A stretch of 64,000 nt of DNA. Origin: Mortierella alpina (taxonomy: Eukaryota > Mortierellomycota > Mortierellomycetes > Mortierellales > Mortierellaceae). A program made the translations under genes and the position numbers. How positions within the stretch are numbered: the stretch's first letter is position 1; every line of letters starts with the position of its first letter. This document shows, one piece after another, positions 1 through 11,705 of this stretch. The stretch lies in NCBI GenBank assembly GCA_029449245.1, contig JANATF010000001.1, forward strand, positions 3,658,001 to 3,722,000. Reading direction: 5' to 3'. The notes under the pieces were generated by a model that ran no database searches, had not been told where the DNA came from, and worked only from the letters and a program-made list of their open reading frames with translations.

Positions 1-7
1 AGCACCC

Positions 8-1666
8 ATGTCTCCGCCCTCAACGTTTACTAGACCTGTTTCCACGCCCAAATCCCCACCTTTCAGCCCCACGAAACTTCAAAAAGACAAGCCGACTCAA
101 CAGGGGACCGCCATCTCCTTCCCCACAACGTCCGATAAACGCGATGTTGAAGAGTCACATTCGGCATCGGCGACCGCAGGGAAACCCATCGTTGTTGGGA
201 GCTCCAAACCAGCCAAGGGGGCATCCATCATATCTGTCCCCACGGCTAGAACCCACACTGAGCGAGATGACGAAGACGAGGAAGAAACCCCAGAGAGTTC
301 GACCTCATCCCGAAAACGATCCAAAGGAAAGCAAGTTATCCGGAATAGGACGCGGGAGAGCAGCCACATGGAAGAAGGAGAAGATTTGACTGAGGATGGA
401 GATGACGAGGTGCCGGATTACTCGGACACCTATATGCACGAATTCACGAAGGACATGGGCACAGGACGAAGATCCAAAATCTACTTTGAACTTTTGAAAC
501 TGGAGGAGGAGAAACGGAAACTAAAGAGGCAGAGGAGGAAAGACCGGGCTCTGCTACGTGCCAACGGTGGTAAAGTGCATGGCGATAGAGAGATTTCACA
601 GACACCAGGACCAGCAGAGGATGAGGTCGATGAGCTCGCAGAAGAGTACGAGGAGCAAGTTGCCATCAAGCAAGATGAAAAGGAAGCTGAGGCTAAACGC
701 GAACCCAGTGCGCCTCCACAGCTTATGAACAAGACGTAAGGATCAAGGACAAAGGAACTCAACCTCAGTTGGATGCTTCACTCGCGAGAGTGAATGTTGG
801 CTTGATCTTATTGTACCTATTTCTAACGCGTGTTCGTTGATACTTATTGTAGGCTCGCTCCGCAGGTGCGCGTTGTTGACGGCCACATTGAGCTGGACCA
901 GGATTCCCTTGTGGTCGACCACGCCGTTGTTGATGCTGTCGAGGATCAAGGCCCTATGGAATATGTCGAGGAGTCAACCCTTACCAAGTTTGTCAACAGC
1001 TCCTCGTACTCGACAAAACCAAAATCTGAAAAATGGAGTGAAGAGGATACGGACAGATTCTATGAGGTATGCGTTGTGACATTGGAATCACCATTCGTTA
1101 ACAATGGCTGGACCGGAAAAAGTCACGGTCATTGTGCACTTTTGATACTAGCAAGATGTGCGCGTTTCGCTTTACTTTACTGTCTAGGCAATATCGCAAT
1201 GGGGTACGGATTTCGGGATCATATTTCGACTCTTTCCGGGTAAGAGTCGCATCGGCGTTCGAAACAAGTTCAAGCGCGAGGACCGGATAAATCACCAGCG
1301 GGTTGAGGAGGCACTGAACCGAAGAGCCGGAATGGGTAAAGTGAACATGTTCGGATACACGTGGCACTCTCTTCTTTTTCTTTCATAATACGATCGGATC
1401 ATGGTGTTGGATTTTTCCCTGACCTGATCCCTACATGGTCACTAGATCTGAAAGAATACTCTCAAGTTACGAATCATGACTTCCCAGAGGTAAACGCGGC
1501 CACCTTACTTAAGAAACAGCCCGAGGACGAAGAGGATCTTTTGCCCGATCTCAGCTTTGCGGACGAATATCGGGATGATGGCGAAGAATTGGATGGCGTC
1601 GAGAAGGAGGAGGAGCCTCAGGAGGAGGAGGAGACCGAGGAGATTGTGGGCATGATCGACGGATAA
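8..1666 (+). CDS. BDP1: TFIIIB subunit BDP1 (B''), 5'-partial
   Basis: Subunit of RNA polymerase III initiation factor TFIIIB, which is assembled on tRNA and 5S genes in the nucleus. Exons read as 8-735, 853-1066, 1188-1335 and 1446-1666, all GT-AG, giving about 436 codons. The key evidence is the SANT/Myb domain at residues ~300-345, split by intron 2: WSEEDTDRFYEAIS, then WGTDFGIIFRLFPGKSR and RNKFKRE, a pattern typical of BDP1. It is preceded by the family segment APQVRVVDGHIELDQDSL. The N-terminal part is low-complexity and acidic with a basic coiled stretch (LEEEKRKLKRQRRK); the C-terminus ends in a Glu-rich run. There is no in-frame stop upstream of the Met at position 8, so the true start is probably outside the window. 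Convergent with the next gene, 75 bp between stops. Confidence 0.88.
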
Positions 1667-1741
1667 CAACTTAATACACCAAATTCACCACGAACAAAAT
1701 TACGTAAACCTGTATATTTATTCGCCTGCAAAGGAAACACT

Positions 1742-4426
1742 TTAAAGCTTGGAGGTGAGCTCTCCACTTAGCAAAAATTGGGCAATGGAATGAGCCATCG
1801 AGTACGTGGTCAGCATTGGGTTGACACCACTAGCCGTTGGGAACGAGGATGCGTCGGCTACGAAGAGATCCTTGATTTCCCAGGTCTCGCCAGTGGGCTT
1901 GATCACAGAAGTCTTGGGGCTGCTTCCCATCCGGCTGTACATGAGGACAGTGAAAGAGAACACGTCAATAAGTCATGGTGAACCGGGACGCGCGAAAAGA
2001 CATGCTTTTTAGGTCAAAGTGTTCAGGAAAAAAAGATAGCACATACCATGTGCCCATTTGGTGGGCACTACCGATGACCGTAGATCCGGGCCGAATGCTC
2101 GCACGCTTCACCTTTGCCAAGTAAGTTTCAAATGCTGGGTCGTTGTATCCGAGAGTGGGGTTGACATGGAAATCCGGAACAGCGCCCTGGGCGGTCCAAA
2201 CCGACTTTGCTCCAGCAGCCACAAGGATGCGCAAGGAACGGTCCACACCTTCCTCCAGTGACAGGGTATCATGCTTGGACACCACATAATTGATGCGAGG
2301 CATTCCATCGGGTCCCAGTTCGACAGAACCGCCATCGCGGTCGCGGGAGAGTACGATCAAGGGCATGATATGGTTCATGTCTAACATGCGGCGTTTGTGA
2401 TCTGCGGCGCTCAGCCACTTGGTGTTGATGGAGTTGAGTCCTGGGTGGTGCGATGGCACTTCGATCTTGGATCCATAGCCTTGACCATCCGTATTCTCAG
2501 CGACGGTCGAGAGCTTCAAGTTGTCACAACCATCATGGATATAAATAATTAGTAACCATTTTTTTTCTTTCAACAGTACTCCCGCAGCCGGTCAGCTAGG
2601 CGAAACAACTTACAGCTGTCATGATGGATCCCTCATAGCAATTGACCTCCTTCTCAAACTTTCCAAAGACGTACGAGACGGGATGAAGAAAGAGATTTTT
2701 GCCAATGTTCTTGTTCTTGAGTCCACTGCGCTGCAGCAGTGCTGGGCTATGGATTGATCCAGCCGAAACGACAACCTTATTCGCCTTGACTGTGACTTTT
2801 CGTCCGTTCTGAGTGCCGACAACTCCGATCGCCTTGCCCTGTTGGATAAGAATACGCTCCACAAAGGTGTCTTGCATAAACTGTGCGCCAAAATCCTTGG
2901 CATCCTGTAAGAAGGTCATCATGGTGCCTTGCTTCTCGCCAAAACGACATCCAAACCCGCACCATCCACAGGAATGCTCCTGGTGTCCAGTGTTTTGAGG
3001 GATGTCCTTTGTTGGGTATCCAAGTCTATGGCATCCTTCCAGCAACAGACGGTTTGCAGTGTTGTGCTTCAGGAACTTGTCCGAGATGCCAAGGCGCTCG
3101 ACAATAGCATCCAGTGATTTTTGATAGCCGGGAGAGGTGAAGTAGGGAAGGCCTTGTTTAGCCCATTCCTCCCGGACAAAGTAAGGGAGCTGTACACCAT
3201 ACAAAACGTTCAGAGAGTGTGGGTGAGCAACGCAGACAAAGCATCTGCAAACCTGCAAACCTTATGCAAAAGTGTGAATGACCCTTACCTGGAGTGAAGC
3301 GCACCAGTTGACGGTCGTTCCACCGCCCCAGGTGGAACCGGCGAGGATGGTTACCGCTCCGTCGGTCGAAGCCAAGGAGGCGCCTGGATGCGGCGGAATC
3401 GAGAGGGGAAAAGTACAAATTAAAGCTGCAAAGTTAGCGCCTGCATGTGAACGCATGAACGCCTGGGAGCACGGTGGATTGTGCAGTCAAGAAAAAAAAG
3501 GCATGCGTCTCTCAAAGTAGAATGGAGAAATATGAGCACAGAGACCCAGGATCAAAGTGAACAGAACAACGGACATACCACTTTCGTACAGCTTGCTCAG
3601 TCCATCCGACTGCACGAGAGTGAGCTCACTCTGTGCATAATGGTGGCCCTTTTCAATTACCAAAACACGCTTGCCGGCCTTGGAGAGCTCTGCTGCCATG
3701 ACACCGCCTCCAGCACCAGATCCGACAATGACCACGTCAACCGAGAGCTCAAGACCTTGGGGAGGCACCTCGATAAAATCGTAGACAGGAAAGGTCTTGG
3801 CTGAAAACCTCTCAGAATGCATTTGAGGATCTGGCCCAGGGTATCTGAGTGCATTATGGACGACTTCAAGTGGCTGCGTGTAGAAGCTTATAGCTGCCAG
3901 GGCAAACATCGCCCGAGACAAAATGCGGAGCTTGGTGATCATGCTGCCGGACCAGGACAGGACAATCTTGGTACGCTGCTCGCGGGAGAGTGAAGGAAAC
4001 TCGCCATAGGTACCTCCCAGAGCCAGTGTTCCGATCCTGTACATTGAGAAACAGAGGATAGTGAGCAAAAAGCAGGGGGTTTTTTCACACAGCCCAATTG
4101 CAATCCAAATCATCCCAGTACCCTCAACGTCCACTTTGGCCCCAGCCTTACTTTGTGTTGAGAACCTTGAAGACTGTGCCCAGCTCCTCGATCTTTTCGG
4201 TGGGCAGCGAGTGCAGTTTTTCGATCACTAACTCGGCCACATGTTGGTTGATAACGCCGGCCTTTCCAAACGCTCGTAGAGCCTCATCGTTGGTCCCGTT
4301 TGAGTTTTCACGCACAAAGTCCTCGAGCTCCTTCCCCTCAAGTTCAGGGACAAACGTGTCGAGAATGGAGTAGACGACTTTGATCTGCTCCTCGTTGAGC
4401 TTGGGCTTGGGGGCTTGGGTCGCCAT
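1742..4426 (-). CDS. Long-chain fatty alcohol oxidase (GMC oxidoreductase)
   Basis: FAD-dependent oxidase of the FAO family, which oxidises long-chain fatty alcohols to aldehydes with release of H2O2, typically on peroxisomal or microsomal membranes in omega-oxidation. Six exons: 4426-4152, 4036-3579, 3383-3289, 3189-2614, 2513-2047 and 1934-1742, giving 687 residues, close to the ~700 of yeast FAO1. The dinucleotide-binding motif VIVGSGAGGGVMAAEL lies near residue 195. AGSTWGGGTTVNW is the second GMC signature, HSCGWCGFGCRFGEKQG is an FAO-specific Cys-rich segment, and SAHQMGTCRMG with GVNPMLTTYSMAHSIA form the C-terminal catalytic region. The short N-terminal domain (ILDTFVPELEG) is also typical of FAO. 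In exon 3 a CCAG acceptor was preferred because it joins LYESG to GASLASTDGAV as in the family. Exact substrate is inferred. Confidence 0.9.
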
Positions 4427-5812
4427 GAGTCTTGAGACGATAGACAGAGGTAGGGTATGAGTTCCAGGTACTCAGACACGGTAGCGCTGATAGAAATAGG
4501 CAGGAGGGGAAAGTGAAGTCGTGAGTGTGAGAGGGATGCACAAGGAATAAGGAATGAGAAATGAAGAATGAGAGTGATGGGTGGAATGTTTGAAGAAGGC
4601 GGGGATCGCAGAAGCAAAAGTGGGTGAAGAAGAGTAACGAAGACACTTTATGTAATAAACCTTTCTTTTACGACGCTCGGAGTACTATTCCTCTATTCCT
4701 CCAGTCTGTTAGCTTGCAAGACCCCCTTGCTCCTGTGTACTCTCCTAGTGCACGTCCTCCCAAACTGAGCTGAGCACATAAGCAGAGGCTCTTGCACCTC
4801 GGACTGGTCTCTCCGACGCCTTCTGCCTCGGCTGACTCTTTGGCGGGCGCTCGCTTCACTGGAGACCCGGTCGGACCTCTCTCTCGGCTCACTGCTTCCC
4901 GAGATTGAAAATCAACCGCGCCATGATGAAAGCCACCAGCTGGTCTCCTTCGCGTACCAAGTACCCTACCTCTAGAGCAGGTGGCGGCCCGTGGTTGCCG
5001 CGAAAACCTCGGGTCGTTTGGATACGAATGGGCCACAAGTTTCATCGTGGCAGCAAAGACTGGGCGCCCCCTGTCACGCCGGGAACAAGACATCATTGCG
5101 GAGACAGATGGCTTTCCGCCTCTGTCCGCAGAGTCCAAGCCTACACGCACAACTGATGGCTCACAACATTCATATAGCGCCTGTCGACGCTTGTCTCCCC
5201 AACACCAATCAAAGCACGCATTGCTTGCAGGCGTATACCAACTAACACAAGTGCATCAACCCGTGGTAAGGAGTTGCCTCAGTGCCTGGCATTTGCCTCC
5301 ACAATTTGGGTAGTGATACGGTTTGTTTTTATCTGACGGGTAACCGCTGTCAAGTGAAACCGTCCAGACTGAGTAGAGTACTCTCCTTCTTTAGTTCAAT
5401 GGTTCGGGAGAACAGCGCGAGAAGGGCACCCTCCCGTTCAAAGTTACCGTCCGATCTCTCGGATATCTCAAAGTGTCCATCTCACAGATCTAGACACTCA
5501 GGTGTGAAAGGGGAGAACAATAAAAGCATCACGCGTTTTTTGGTCCCTATTACCATATGGCCCATGCCCTTTAGCGCGCTCCACTCTTCTCCATTCTAGG
5601 ATTATGAACCATACATGAGGCCAGCCGGCTCTCCTTAGCCGACGCGACATCTACGTTCAACCCCCACCTTTGAGCTTTCGTGATTTTCCAGCTGCAAAGC
5701 CCGCTCTTGAAAATTGACAAACAAGCCACACCAAAATGGGTCTTCAAAGTCCAGACAGACATCGCCTGCATCCATTCACATCCACCTTTACATTCATACT
5801 CAAACGAGACTC
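4427..5812. other. Intergenic region, divergent promoters
   Basis: Region between the divergent alcohol oxidase and PRPF4 genes. Open frames here (the longest, 4668-5150 on the minus strand) have no recognisable domain and look like chance frames in GC-rich DNA. A tRNA-like A-box string near 5393 does not fold into a tRNA. No convincing gene or element is seen. Confidence 0.6.
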
Positions 5813-8060
5813 ATGGAAGGCGCTAATGGAAAGCCAGCAGGAGGTCGCATCCACTTTGGATCACTGGAGACAGTCGAGGCCAAGAACCGCCAAGCGGCTG
5901 CAACTGCGGCTGCCACTGCGAGTCCAGTCACACAGTCGCATGGAACAACACTGGACGACTTGAGTACGCGGAAGAGGGCGCTTTACTTTATCTATTACTT
6001 ATACCGAGTTTATGATGTCTGTCGCCTTTGACGCCCGTGTCTGGAAGTTAATCGCAATTTCGCTCTCTTGTATTGCTTTTTGCTCTCGTCGTGCTAATAG
6101 AGGTGGACAACGACTATGAACACAGCGACTCGTCAAAACGGGCAAGAGATCAGCACCAAGAAGTGCTCGAGATGTTTGAGCGGAGAAAAAGAGCCAGAAC
6201 TGTTGCAGTACCGACTGACGACAAAAAAGTGCGGGAAAAGCTTCGGGAACTCGGCGAACCGGTCTGCTTCTTCGGTGAAGATGTAAGTACCTTGTAAAGA
6301 CGCTCAAGGATGCGGCCTGCATTTTTCTGATGAAGAACTTGGTTTCTGACGCTAGCCTTCGGGGGGGGTTTTTTTGTTTCCTTATATCTTTCGGTGTCTA
6401 GAATATGGATCGGCGTTCGCGTTTGAGAGAACTTATGGCAAAGGATTCAATCATCGAAGGAGGCGATGAAAAAATGGAGTCGGGAGGCGAGGATGACGAG
6501 AGCGGATCGGACGATGAGGAAGAAGAAGTATACACTCCTGGAACGGACAGTCTCCTAAAAGCTCGGAGGGATATCGCCCATTATTCCTTACCAAGGTAAA
6601 AAACAAACCGGAAGCCCACTCTCCTTTCTACGTTTCTACACAAGTGTTTTGTGTTACACACCATATTGACTATGTGCCATTGCATATCTCGCTTCAATCT
6701 CGCCTTCACTAGAGCTGCTGAGAGAGTGGCAAGGCAGCGCGAGGAAAACAAGATTTCGGTGGCAGTATTCAAGTCGATGCGATCTGAGGAATTCGAGAAA
6801 CTAAAGGTAATTACCTGATGCTGAAAAGGTTGTCTGATGTCAAGTATGTACACGTATTAATGAGGTTTACTGTTGTTTTAGTCATATGCAAACTACGCGT
6901 CGCAGATCGGAGACGATAGGCCCTTATCTCAGTGCAGTTTCTCGCCTGACAGCAATTATTTAGCAACAGGATCCTTTGGAGGACTTTGCAAGATCTGGAG
7001 CGTGCCCGACTCGAAGCTGGTTCACACATTACGAGGTAGGATTATAGCGCTGCACGTCAACCATGGTACCACGTTCAAAAAGTCCTGGATTCCTGTATTT
7101 ACCGCCGTTTTATGGACTTTATAGGCCACACTGACAAAATTGGAGGAATCAAATGGCACCCAAGAGCGCATATCACACAGGACCGCGCCGCAGTCAATCT
7201 GGCCTCCGGAGGAGGAGATGGCATTGTGAACTTATGGTCGCTGGAAAGGTACGCCTACCGACAAATGGAAAGTTGCTTATTACCGATCGAAGGATGAGTG
7301 ACAGAGCGCACCGTACTAAATAACTGACATTTCTCGCTAATTGTTTAGTGATACACCGATTCGGTCCTTGAAGGGCCATGAAGCTAGGGTAGCACGCATT
7401 GGATTTCATCCTACGGGACGCTTCCTAGGCAGCGCTGGATATGACGGTACATGGAGACTATGGGATATTGAGGCGGGCACAGAGGTTCTGACGCAGCGCG
7501 GACATTCGCGTGAGGTGTATGCCATTGGATTTCAATGCGATGGATCTTTGGCAGCCACAGGAGGTCTCGATGCTGTAGGACGCGTCTGGGATCTCAGGAC
7601 AGGGCGATCGGCATTAACGATGGAGGGCCATGTCTCCGATATTCTTGGCATCGACTTTGCACCAAATGGCTACCAGATTGCTACCGGAAGTGCCGATAAC
7701 TCTATCCGAATCTGGGACCTCCGTACGCTGCGGTCTATCCACTCCATCCCTGCACACACGAACCTCGTCTCGGATATCAAATTCTTTTCGGGCTCGCTCA
7801 CCGAAAATGATCCTGAGGCGCGCATGCATGTGGATGGAGAGCAGCCGCGGCCCAGCAAGAGTGGACTGTACTTGACCAGCTGCAGTTTCGATGGCACGAT
7901 CAAGATCTGGAGTGCGGACGACTGGAAACTGCAAAAGAGTCTTGTAGGGCACACTGGTAAAGTGACAGGCGTTGACATATCCAGTAACGGTCGCTTCATC
8001 GGCTCCAGCGGCTTCGACAGGACTTTCAAACTATGGGCACCAGAGACAGCGGACTACTAG
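5813..8060 (+). CDS. PRPF4: U4/U6 snRNP protein PRPF4 (Prp4, WD40)
   Basis: Spliceosomal protein of the U4/U6 di-snRNP and U4/U6.U5 tri-snRNP; in known systems it bridges PRPF3 and the PPIH cyclophilin. Seven exons: 5813-5963, 6101-6282, 6402-6595, 6713-6806, 6882-7035, 7125-7248 and 7349-8060; 536 residues (human 522). The N-terminal splicing-factor motif is at ~65-111 ([20 protein letters not shown], then [17 protein letters not shown]). An acidic linker follows, then seven WD40 blades from ~215 to the end, with clear units such as [41 protein letters not shown] and FDGTIKIW. The Met at 5813 was chosen because it begins the conserved part and no better ATG precedes it. Exon 1 and exon 2 join at DDL/K/VDNDYE, the least conserved junction in the model. 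Confidence 0.92.
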
Positions 8061-9424
8061 AATAAAACTCCCAAGACTCTGTCTGAGGATGAACAGCAAC
8101 ACTCATTTGTGAACACCTTTTCAGGAGATCTGATGATCCAAGACGAACAAAATTTTACACAGAGATCAGCACTGATCTGATTGCGGTAGATCTATCCCAT
8201 CCTCTCCAGTGTGTCAACTGATCTGCATCAGATCCAACCTTTCCATCACTGATCTGCACGAGAATATTGTTTTGTTTTGTTTTGTTTTATGTTAAGAGTA
8301 TGATAAGAGAGCGAAATGTACCGCTCACTTCAAATCGCCAAAAGGTCATGGGCTGGTCCGGTGCCATGGTTAAAAGTCACCAGAGTCCCGAATCCAGGGC
8401 GATCTGCAGCGAGGGTATGCCAGGCTCCTTTCCCATTCCCGGCTCTTGGCTCGCATTCCGTTTCAAATCATCCCCCACACTCCCTCCGCAAAAGATTTCG
8501 AACAAAGTGTCCAAAAGTATGTTTGCAAGTGCTTCCCCATCCTCCAGCACACTGTCCTCACACTCCTCCCAAGTCATATAACCTTTTTTCGTTCACCAGC
8601 CTCAGTGTCCTTTTCGAAAACAAAAAAACTCTCCTTCTTGCCGAAACAAGTAGAGAGTAAAGTTTTTGAATAGACGTTGAGGAGACAAGAACAAAAAAAG
8701 GATAGAAACGAGGGTATTGTGCAAGGATGGCGATGAAAGGACTATTGGAAAGCAAGGCAAGCAACAGCTATGGGCACGTTCGGATCTTCTGGTTCCAAGA
8801 AGGAAAAAGAGGGGGAGGAGGCGGTCTGTAGTAAGAGCGAGAGCTAGAGCGGTGGGAGGGGATAGAGTGCAGGCTTATTGTGTCTCTCTTCAATCGTTTA
8901 ACTTGCTTCCTGGTGGGAAGTGCAAGAGCAAGGTGATTATGATGAAGAGGGGTAAAGAAGAAAAAAAAAAAAGGAAAGTGTGAAAAATATAGCAAAAACA
9001 AACAAGGGGACTGCCCGCGAGATTCGCATATGAGGAGGGAACTGGCTCGCACAGGCTGTGGTCGCTGAATGGCCAAACCCCAGTTCTGAGTACTCCTCTC
9101 GCGTTCCTCTGCGCACGCACGTTGCCTGGACGAAGCTGTCTCCCATTCCGATCATGCATTGACGGCTGCATCTCGCTATATTTTTGTCCTTTTTGCTTCC
9201 TGCTGCTTTGCCGCAGAGGGGCGAGCGACGATCTGTTATAAAAAGGCTGGTTTCTCCTCCCGATACGTTGAAACGTCCATCCTTGCTTTCTGTCATCACT
9301 CTTGCAGCCTCTCTTTGACCCCTTCACTTTGTTTTCGCCCATCTCTATCCGCCCCTACTGGCACCCTCCCCACTCTCCTCACTCTTCTCAACTGCTTCAA
9401 CATTCGAAAGCGCGCGCAGATATC
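8061..9424. other. Intergenic region downstream of PRPF4
   Basis: No coding region recognised. The PRPF4 3' flank carries three to four short copies of a CTGATCTG-containing string (8126-8260). A TTTTG microsatellite lies at ~8264-8288 and A- and C-rich low complexity further on. The last few hundred bases (CT-rich) should be promoter and leader of the VAP-like gene. Confidence 0.55.
8264..8288. repeat. TTTTG microsatellite
   Basis: About four tandem TTTTG units in the intergenic region after PRPF4, directly visible. Confidence 0.8.
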
Positions 9425-11473
9425 ATGTCCACCTCACACTCTCCTGCCGATCTGTCACTTCTTCAAATAGCACCTCAGCAATTTCATTTCTATGGTAAGT
9501 GCGAACAATATGCGTACTCCTCGTCATGGTGGTCTCTACTATGAGTCGAATTGTGAACGTCTCCGTCAGAGTCGTTACAGGAGCAAAAAGACGAAGTGGG
9601 AGGAAAAGGAAGTGAGAAGGAAGAGGCATTGATATTCTCCCGATTCAGCTGATATGTCATCGGGGTGACCCATTCCTCCATACCACCGAACCACGAAAAG
9701 ACAACAAGGAGCGTGCGCTGATGCAGTAGCATGTGTGGACTGCAAGTTTGTGCTTGTGCGCCAAAAAAAAAAAAGGGTATCGGGTTGTTACTGGTATTTT
9801 GTGGCATGGCGTGGCACAGTTGGTTGGTTCCCAGTAGGAGTTCAGGCATGAAACAAACGTGCGAACATCAGTCTCTCTTCCACATTGTGCGTCATGAGGC
9901 GGTTTGCAAGAGAGTAGCACATGGCAAACGTCTCCGTAACTGAGCGAGGGAAGTGAGAATCTACACAAACCTTGAGGACACGTTCATCCTTCAGACAAAA
10001 ACAGATTGGTGGTGATGCTGTCCACTAAGGTATGAGGGACGGGACGCTTAGTGAACTGGCATTCATCAAATCAGTAACGAGAAGGTAAAGAACGAAAAGG
10101 GCCGATATGATTGAAGACAACGGTGAATCCGGAATCTTGCATGGCAGCCAGGAACTTGAACACCAGGGCACGTCCCAGCATTGTGATTGGCTGTCTACGC
10201 CTCTCTTCATTCGCGTCCTACCAAAACCCACAAAGACGCTAAAAAAACAACCCTTTTCACAGCCTCACGAGCTCCGCCGGGCCAAATAGCCAAGCTACGA
10301 CTCAAGAACCTGTCCGCTGGTCCCATTGGATTCAAGTTCAAGACCAACGCCCCTTTAAAGTACTCGGTCAAGCCTGTGCTTGGTGCGCTAGCGCCTGGAG
10401 AGTCCATCAAGATCTTTGGTATACTACCTCCCCCACCTTTGCAACAGTTTACCCCAACGGTTGGATGCCCCAGTCGGTCCGTTGCACATTGCTAAACAGA
10501 CGCTCCCGGCTTCTTCTCTATCTCGCCCAAACTTCAGTTCGAAGTGAGAGCTGGATAAGTCCTCAAGACAGATTTCTCTTACAGACGGTTGCGCTGATTG
10601 ATGAAGAGGTGTCAAACCTCAACACCAGTACCGTAAGGAGCAACAGTGTGAACCCCTCCTTCTTTCAATATGGTTTGAGAAAAAACTCTTTCTCATTTTA
10701 ACAAGCAACCGGTGCCCTGTTCTGGCACCGGCCAACTTTATTAGTGGAAGACTTTCGACCACAAGCGCTTCGTAGAGCATTACATCCCATGCTCTTCTCC
10801 TTCTGCGCTCTCGCTGGGCGATCCTGAGGACGATGCAGGAACACTGTCTTCGTCTTCGGTCGCTTCATCTCATCGATCACGGTCCTCTTCCTATACTCCT
10901 CCCTTCTCAGCCATTGACCTCAGTCGAGAACGACCGCGCCAGCAGCAGGTCTTTGAACGCTGGCAGTACATGGAGGCGACAAGGCCCACCATCTCGATCG
11001 GCGGCGTAGGCCGGAGACTCTCCAGCAGCTCCTCCACCTGCTCTTCAGCCACATCCTCGCCAGGCTCGTACCCGACCCTGTTCACGTCCTCCAGACGCTC
11101 ACTTGACTACTACCCACAAAGCCCGAGCCTGACGGCCGCCTCCACTAGTGCCTTGTCCTCCAAGCGCAACTCAGTCTCGTCAACGGCTAGTGGCTCCCAG
11201 TTCCTGGTACAGCAGCATCATCTTCCTCATCATCAGCTTCAAGATCCAGTCATGATGCCTTCGGCTATTATAGAAGAGCCAAGCTCTCTTCTGGATCATG
11301 GATCGTCATTCACCGACTCGGGTGGGCGTTTCTTGATGCTGATGGGCCTGTCTGAAGAACACGTTGTGCGGATCACGGACCACTTTCGAGTGATGATCCA
11401 CCCCATCACAAAGACACATATGCTGGCTCTGTCGTTGGTATGTCTTCTCATTGGACTCCTAATACCCTTGTAG
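9425..11473 (+). CDS. MSP-domain (VAP/Scs2-like) tail-anchored ER protein
   Basis: VAP-family proteins sit in the ER membrane and bind FFAT motifs of lipid-transfer proteins at membrane contact sites. Exons 9425-9494, 10263-10418, 10538-10632 and 10745-11473; 349 residues. The MSP domain is rebuilt only by splicing. Exon 1 gives LLQIAPQQFHFY, exon 2 gives AKLRLKNLSAGPIGFKFKT and APLKYSVKPVLGALAPGES, exon 3 gives SPQDRFLLQTVALIDEE, and exon 4 opens with WKTFDHKRFVEHYIPC, matching the beta-sandwich order of VAPs. A Ser-rich linker follows (~125-300), then a C-terminal hydrophobic anchor, MLALSLVCLLIGLLIPL, running to the stop. Intron 1 is long (768 nt) for this genome, so the exon 1 assignment is slightly less certain than the rest. 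A possible GTATGT donor inside the anchor codons could give a soluble form. Confidence 0.82.
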
Positions 11474-11705
11474 AACCTGTCAAACCGTGGAGGGAAGACG
11501 AGGGCGATAAAATGGACGAGCCTCGGCGACAGATGTCGCATTCTTGCAAGTTTTTTTTTGTTTGTTTAGAATCAGCAGTAGCAGTAGTGGTAGGTAGCCG
11601 TATGTTTACAGCAAAAAGAAGGCACGGGCGGGCGCATCAAAGGTCGGTTTGCCTTCGTTCGGCAACTAGGCTTGCATACTTGGTTTATTTCTATCGCTCA
11701 TAAAT

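Noticed and set aside
4668-5150. 160-codon minus-strand open frame
   Set aside because: Arg/Gly/Pro-biased composition, no domain, no splice context; typical of chance frames in GC-rich intergenic DNA.
5385-5460. tRNA-like string with a good A box (TAGTTCAATGG) and a near B box (GTTCAAAGT)
   Set aside because: A D-arm can be drawn, but no 5-bp anticodon stem, no T stem and no 7-bp acceptor stem form; looks like chance.
8890-9342. Minus-strand open frames in the VAP-like upstream region
   Set aside because: Low-complexity Phe/Ser runs from A/T-rich tracts, no conserved motif.
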